Shown here: positions 60,128 to 64,000 of the stretch, piece by piece | Position numbering within the stretch: position 1 is the first letter of the stretch | How the letters are laid out: each line of letters starts with the position of its first letter | DNA from: Hymenobacter citatus | Lineage (GTDB): Bacteria; Bacteroidota; Bacteroidia; Cytophagales; Hymenobacteraceae | Length of the DNA: 64,000 nucleotides | Direction of reading: 5' to 3' | NCBI RefSeq assembly: GCF_014333615.1 | Contig: NZ_JACSCY010000001.1 | Span: 1-64,000, forward strand | Translations under genes and position numbers: made by a program | Notes under the pieces: model-generated | Told to the model about the DNA's origin: nothing | Seen by the model: only the letters and a program-made list of their open reading frames with translations | The model's database searches: none

Positions 60128-61276
60128 ATGTTACCGATTCAGTTCCTGGACCTCGCGGCCCAACACGCACCGTTGCAACCTGCCCTGCTCGCCGCGTGCC
60201 AGCGGGTGCTAACGGCAGGCGATTTCATCCAGGGAAATGAGGTAGCCACCTTCGCCAACGAGCTAAGCCAGCACTTGGATAGGGCCGCAGTAGTGCCCTG
60301 CGCCAACGGCACCGACGCCCTGCAACTGGCCCTCATGAGCCTACAGCTACCGCCGGGCGCAGAGGTGATTGTGCCAGCCTTTACCTACGTGGCCACGTTG
60401 GAAGCGGCCGCCGTGCTGGGCCTGCGTCCGGTGGTGGCCGATGTGCTGCCCGGCACGTTCAATCTGGACCCGGCAGCCGTGGCAGCGACCTTCACGCCCC
60501 GCACGGGCGCCATCGTGGCGGTGCATCTGTTTGGGCAGTGCGCCAACCTGGAAGCGCTGCGGGCACTAGCTGATCAACAGAGGGTAGCATTGGTCGAAGA
60601 CAACGCGCAGGCCCTGGGCGCTGTCTACACGCTCAGCAACGGACAGGTGCGGCTGGCCGGCACGGTAGGAGAGGTAGGGACCACGTCGTTTTTCCCCAGC
60701 AAAAACCTCGGCGGCTTCGGCGACGGAGGGGCTTTGTTCACCCACGATGCAGCGCGGGCTGAGTTGCTGCGCCAACTCGCTAACCACGGCCAGGTGCGCA
60801 AGTACCACCACCAGCACATCGGCCTCAACTCCCGCCTCGATACCCTGCAAGCGGCGCTGTTGCGCGTGAAGCTACCCTACCTCGCCGCCTGGACTGCTGC
60901 CCGCCAGCGCATAGCCGCCCGCTACGATGCGCTTTTTGCGAATATGCCGAGGGTAACCCCGCCCGCCCGCGACCCACAGAGCACGCACATCTTTCATCAA
61001 TACGTCATCACCCTACCCACTGCAACCCACCGCGACCAGCTACAGGCCTACCTGCATCAGCACGGCGTACCCACGGCGGTGTACTACCCATTGCCGGTGC
61101 ATCAGCAGCCGGCGTATGCCTACCTAGGCTACCGACCGGGGCAGTTTCCGGTGGCAGAGCAGCTGTGCCGCACGGTGCTGGCGCTGCCCGTGCACCCTAC
61201 CCTGACGGAGGAACAGGTAAGCTACATTGCCCGAACGGTTCGGGCTGGGTTACCTGAAGAACATACGCCGGATTAA
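60128..61276 (+). CDS. DegT/DnrJ/EryC1-type sugar aminotransferase
   Basis: A 382-residue PLP enzyme that aminates nucleotide-activated keto sugars. Family markers: FLDLAAQHAPLQPAL, CANGTDALQLALMSL, VIVPAFTYVATLEAA, VEDNAQALGA, PLP Lys192 in TTSFFPSKNLGGFGDGGAL, RLDTLQAALLRVKLPYL. It probably serves surface polysaccharide synthesis, together with the Gfo/Idh/MocA oxidoreductase 1.4 kb downstream, which is a frequent pairing. The ATG at 60128 is chosen. Only 8 bp separate it from the next ORF. Confidence 0.9.
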   Translation: MLPIQFLDLAAQHAPLQPALLAACQRVLTAGDFIQGNEVATFANELSQHLDRAAVVPCANGTDALQLALMSLQLPPGAEVIVPAFTYVATLEAAAVLGLRPVVADVLPGTFNLDPAAVAATFTPRTGAIVAVHLFGQCANLEALRALADQQRVALVEDNAQALGAVYTLSNGQVRLAGTVGEVGTTSFFPSKNLGGFGDGGALFTHDAARAELLRQLANHGQVRKYHHQHIGLNSRLDTLQAALLRVKLPYLAAWTAARQRIAARYDALFANMPRVTPPARDPQSTHIFHQYVITLPTATHRDQLQAYLHQHGVPTAVYYPLPVHQQPAYAYLGYRPGQFPVAEQLCRTVLALPVHPTLTEEQVSYIARTVRAGLPEEHTPD

Positions 61277-61284
61277 GCATAAAC

Positions 61285-61611
61285 ATGACCAGGCAACTAT
61301 GGTGGCGCTATCAGGAAGGTGTTTTCCTGATTGCAACGCTTGTGATTTCAAGCGCAATAGTGGGGTATTGCTGGTGGTTGTATCAGCGGACAATGCCTGC
61401 CCAGAGGACAGCGCCTTATTGTAGTATGAACGTGCTTCTACTACTTGTGATGCTACTGCTCGTGTTGTACGTGCTACCTTTTTTGAGCTGGCAGGTGTCG
61501 CTGGTACGTCGTCGGTTGGTCGGGAAGCCGCTAACGGCCTGGGGGGTAGTGGCTTTTTTTGGTAGCGTGCTGCCAATCATTTACTTGGGCTATAAAGCGC
61601 TGTTGATTTGA
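61285..61611 (+). CDS. Small membrane protein, unknown
   Basis: A 108-residue protein with three predicted transmembrane helices (EGVFLIATLVISSAIVGYCW, LLLVMLLLVLYVLPFLSW, AWGVVAFFGSVLPIIYLGY). It starts 8 bp after the aminotransferase gene and is likely co-transcribed. Family not recognised. Confidence 0.6.
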   Translation: MTRQLWWRYQEGVFLIATLVISSAIVGYCWWLYQRTMPAQRTAPYCSMNVLLLLVMLLLVLYVLPFLSWQVSLVRRRLVGKPLTAWGVVAFFGSVLPIIYLGYKALLI

Positions 61612-61724
61612 GAAGTGAGCTTAAATGAAGTAGGCTGTGAGAGAATCATTGCGAGCGGAGCTGGCACCATTTTTTCTTTGCTTCGTACTACTCACCTCTC
61701 TTTATTCCTCTTTTCTTTTTCGCA

Positions 61725-62531
61725 ATGCGCCGCTCTTTCTTTAAGCTCTGGTTGCCTCTATCTATTGTTTCGGCGGTAGCCGTAGCTGCCGTCAATCAGC
61801 CTAAGCAGGGTTTTATCCTGCTACCCGTGCAGCAGGACATTGCGCTGGGTGCCCAGGTAGCCCAGCAAACCGACTCCACCTACCGCGCCAAAGGCCAGTT
61901 GCTGGAGCGAAGCAAAAACAAGCGCGCCTATCAATTGCTGGATGGCGTCGTGAACCGCGTGCTCGATAACGGTAACCTCAAGTACCGCAAGCAGTTCCCG
62001 TGGGATGTGCAGCTCATCAAGGACGACGCCACACAGAATGCCTTTGCTACTCCCGGTGGCCACATCTATGTGTTCTCGGGTCTGATCAAGTTTCTGGACA
62101 ACGAAAACCAGCTGGCGGGCGTGCTGGGCCACGAAATCGCGCACGCCGACCGGCGCCACAGCATTCAGCAATTGCAGCAGCAATTTGGTATCAGCTTGCT
62201 TTCCAATATCCTGCTAGGTAAAAATCCTGGGCAGTTGGCGCAGATTGCCGCTGGCTTGGGGCAGCTGCGTTTCAGTCGGGGCTTTGAAACTGAGGCGGAT
62301 AAGTATTCTACCATTTACCTCAACGGCACACGGTATTATTCCTGCGATGGGGCGGCAGGCTTTTTCATCAAGGCCGAGAAGCAAGGTGGAAGCAGCACGC
62401 CCGAGTTTTTGAGCACGCACCCCAACCCTGGCTCACGCGTCACCAACATTCAGAAAAGCGCCCAACAACTTGGTTGCACGGGCAAAACGGTAAACAACAG
62501 CAACTTCCTGGAGTTGCAGAAGTTGCTGTAA
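61725..62531 (+). CDS. M48-family metalloprotease (exported)
   Basis: A 268-residue zinc protease. N-terminal signal or anchor (SFFKLWLPLSIVSAVAVAAV), then GFILLPVQQDIALGAQVAQQ, GGHIYVFSGLIKFLDNENQL, the zinc motif HEIAH (His136, Glu137, His140) in GVLGHEIAHADRRHS and the third ligand in FETEADKYS. It resembles the BepA/LoiP-like periplasmic M48 enzymes that tend outer-membrane protein assembly. Ends STHPNPGSR...LGCTGK. Confidence 0.9.
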   Translation: MRRSFFKLWLPLSIVSAVAVAAVNQPKQGFILLPVQQDIALGAQVAQQTDSTYRAKGQLLERSKNKRAYQLLDGVVNRVLDNGNLKYRKQFPWDVQLIKDDATQNAFATPGGHIYVFSGLIKFLDNENQLAGVLGHEIAHADRRHSIQQLQQQFGISLLSNILLGKNPGQLAQIAAGLGQLRFSRGFETEADKYSTIYLNGTRYYSCDGAAGFFIKAEKQGGSSTPEFLSTHPNPGSRVTNIQKSAQQLGCTGKTVNNSNFLELQKLL

Positions 62532-62638
62532 GTGGCTATTCAACTTGTGGTCGTGCATGTTGTTGCTGTTTGGGACCTGCCTATGGAGTAGCTGCAAAAA
62601 CGTAGGGTAGGGCCGCGCGTGCAAAACCTCCCGTTTTT

Positions 62639-63706
62639 TTGCAGCTTGCGGCTCTTTCGCTTCTTTCTCAAACCCCGTTGGCTGAATCTCCTGCCGCCGT
62701 CCGTTTCGTTGTTTGTGGAGTGGGACACATCGGCCGCCGCCACGCGGCGCTGGTTGCCCGCCAGGCCGGCGCGCAACTGGTTGCCCTCATCGACATCAAT
62801 CCGGCCTTGCCCGCCTCGGTGGCAACGGAGTTTCCCGACATACCGGTTTTTGCGTCGCTGGATGCCTACCTAGCGGCCGGTCCCGCTGCCGATGTGCTGA
62901 CCATTGCGACTCCCAACCATCTGCACGCGCCGCAGGCGCTGGTTGGCTTGCAACACGGCCTGCATGTGGTGGTAGAAAAGCCCCTGGCCCTGCGCACCGC
63001 CGATGCTCAGGCCGTGGTAGAGGCCGCCACCCAGGTAGGGCGGCTGGCGTTTGGGGTGATGCAGAACCGCTACTCGCCCCCTGCCCGCTGGCTGAAGCAA
63101 ATTTACGAAGAAGGTCGCCTTGGTCAGATATACCTCGTGCAAATCAACTGTTTCTGGAATCGCGACGCCCGGTATTACCAGCCGGGCAGCTGGCGCGGCA
63201 CGCAGGCGCAAGATGGCGGCACGCTGTTCACGCAGTTCAGCCATTTCATAGACCTGCTGTATTGGGTATTCGGCGACATCACCAACATTGCGGCCCGCTT
63301 CTACGATTTCAATCATCAGGGCCTCACAGAGTTCGAAGACTCAGGGCTGGTGACATTTGACTTGGCGCGCGGTGGCGCAGGTACCTTGCAGTACAGCACG
63401 GCCGTGTGGGATCAGAACCTGGAAAGCTCGCTGACCGTGGTGGCCGAGCACGGCAGTGTGCGTCTGGGCGGCCAGTATCTGGATCAGGTGGCTGCCTGTC
63501 ACCTGCGCAATTATGAGCTGCCCCCCTTGCCGCCTACCAATCCAGCCAATCACTATGGCACCTACCAGGGTAGCGCCGCCAACCACGTGCAGGTGATTGA
63601 CGACATCGTGCAGGCAGTAAAGCACCCCGCTGGTGTGATGACCAATGCCTCGGAGGGCGTGAAAGTGGTGGAGATAATAGAGCGTATCTACCAATTGCGA
63701 GGGTAG
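62639..63706 (+). CDS. Gfo/Idh/MocA-family oxidoreductase
   Basis: A protein of up to 355 residues with an N-terminal Rossmann fold (FVVCGVGHIGRRHAALVARQ), the HVVVEKPLALRTADAQAVV motif with the catalytic Lys region, and the typical C-terminal beta-sheet domain (QINCFWNRDARYYQPG, GGTLFTQFSHFIDLLYWVFG). It is likely a sugar or UDP-sugar dehydrogenase of WbpB type. No ATG precedes the Rossmann motif: TTG at 62639 or 62681 is the likely start. It may work with the sugar aminotransferase at 60128-61276. Confidence 0.86.
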   Translation: MQLAALSLLSQTPLAESPAAVRFVVCGVGHIGRRHAALVARQAGAQLVALIDINPALPASVATEFPDIPVFASLDAYLAAGPAADVLTIATPNHLHAPQALVGLQHGLHVVVEKPLALRTADAQAVVEAATQVGRLAFGVMQNRYSPPARWLKQIYEEGRLGQIYLVQINCFWNRDARYYQPGSWRGTQAQDGGTLFTQFSHFIDLLYWVFGDITNIAARFYDFNHQGLTEFEDSGLVTFDLARGGAGTLQYSTAVWDQNLESSLTVVAEHGSVRLGGQYLDQVAACHLRNYELPPLPPTNPANHYGTYQGSAANHVQVIDDIVQAVKHPAGVMTNASEGVKVVEIIERIYQLRG

Positions 63707-63767
63707 GGCGCCACGGTCCGGGTAGGTTTGCGCCCGTATATAGTCAGACACTCCAACGGATGGCTAT

Positions 63768-64000
63768 ATGACGACGACACCCTACGAACAGCAAGCCTAC
63801 GCCGAGCTGCAAGCGTGGCAAAAACGGATGCAACGGCCACCCTCCTGGCTGAACCGACTAACGCACCGTGTACAAACCCGACTGAATGGCCTGCTGCCCG
63901 AACGCGTGCACCAAGCTGTGACAGCCACCATCAAGCACATGGTGCGCGGCGTGCTGGCAGGCTCTACCTACATCACGCGTCGGCCCTTGCTAGTGGCCTC
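63768..64000 (+). CDS. EcsC-family protein (partial, runs off the window)
   Basis: The first 77 residues or so are visible: YEQQAYAELQAWQKRMQRPP, WLNRLTHRVQTRLNGLLPER, VHQAVTATIKHMVRGVLAGS, then TYITRRPLL. This closely follows the N-terminus of EcsC proteins (with QxWQKxM, VQTRLNxLxPE and a downstream hydrophobic stretch). The protein's role is unclear; in Bacillus ecsC accompanies an ABC transporter. The ATG at 63768 is the first start. The remainder lies beyond position 64000. Confidence 0.8.
   Translation, partial: MTTTPYEQQAYAELQAWQKRMQRPPSWLNRLTHRVQTRLNGLLPERVHQAVTATIKHMVRGVLAGSTYITRRPLLVA

Noticed and set aside
1..64000. CRISPR array made of the repeated GTCATCCTGAGC words
   Set aside because: Copies are scattered kilobases apart and arranged as inverted pairs, not as regularly spaced direct repeats; no cas genes.
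1..64000. Insertion sequence behind the inverted repeats
   Set aside because: Spacers are only about 10-50 bp and hold no transposase; no target-site duplication was evident.

Overview
The window comes from a GC-rich Bacteroidota chromosome, most probably a Hymenobacter-like member of the Cytophagales. The evidence is a type IX secretion plug protein, the gliding protein GldC, an exosortase of the Bacteroidota 'X' type, classical menaquinone synthesis, a small SRP RNA, promoters with the Bacteroidota -7 box (TAnnTTTG), lipoproteins, and GH20 and six-hairpin glycosidases. No transposase, integrase, CRISPR array, rRNA or intact tRNA was seen, so this is essentially core chromosome with a few accessory spots.

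Layout. 0.2-1.4 kb: Na+/H+ antiporter. 1.6-9.8 kb: leftward menaquinone region (menI-like thioesterase, menF, menD, menB, then three unrelated small genes, then menE). 9.9-14.3 kb: rightward histidine phosphatase, pyruvate dehydrogenase E2, hslV and a deoxyhypusine-synthase-like gene. 14.6-16.6 kb: hypotheticals and a cell-wall amidase. 16.8-22.0 kb: two AraC/short-chain-dehydrogenase (SDR) modules flanking an OBAP-type lipoprotein. 22.2-30.4 kb: membrane proteins, 2H phosphoesterase, AsmA-like protein, DoxX, a beta-propeller lipoprotein, amidase and GNAT. 30.6-35.1 kb: an ABC-F ATPase, a six-hairpin glycosidase and a decayed copy of an ABC-F tail. 35.3-36.8 kb: a compact exosortase locus (69-aa PID-CTERM substrate, terminator, exosortase, associated membrane protein). 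36.9-40.1 kb: T9SS plug, dnaN, gldC. 40.1-46.8 kb: leftward dcd, hemL and an LpoA-like protein, with a rightward DUF1361 protein. 46.9-54.5 kb: giant AsmA-like protein, GH20 hexosaminidase, DUF4153. 54.6-64 kb: guaA, SRP RNA, ftsE, glycosyltransferase, aminotransferase, M48 protease, Gfo/Idh/MocA oxidoreductase and a truncated EcsC gene.

Two things stand out. First, the self-contained exosortase locus, where a strong terminator sits between the tiny sorted substrate and the sorting enzyme. Second, a dense population of intergenic inverted repeats (11 good and two degenerate copies of one family, plus single members of other families). In the main family each arm is itself a mini-hairpin, and the stem bases change in compensatory fashion between copies. 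This is the architecture of REPINs, elements mobilised in trans by a RAYT transposase, but no such transposase lies in the window. Hexamers CTACCC/GGGTAG are also visibly over-used in both coding and non-coding DNA.
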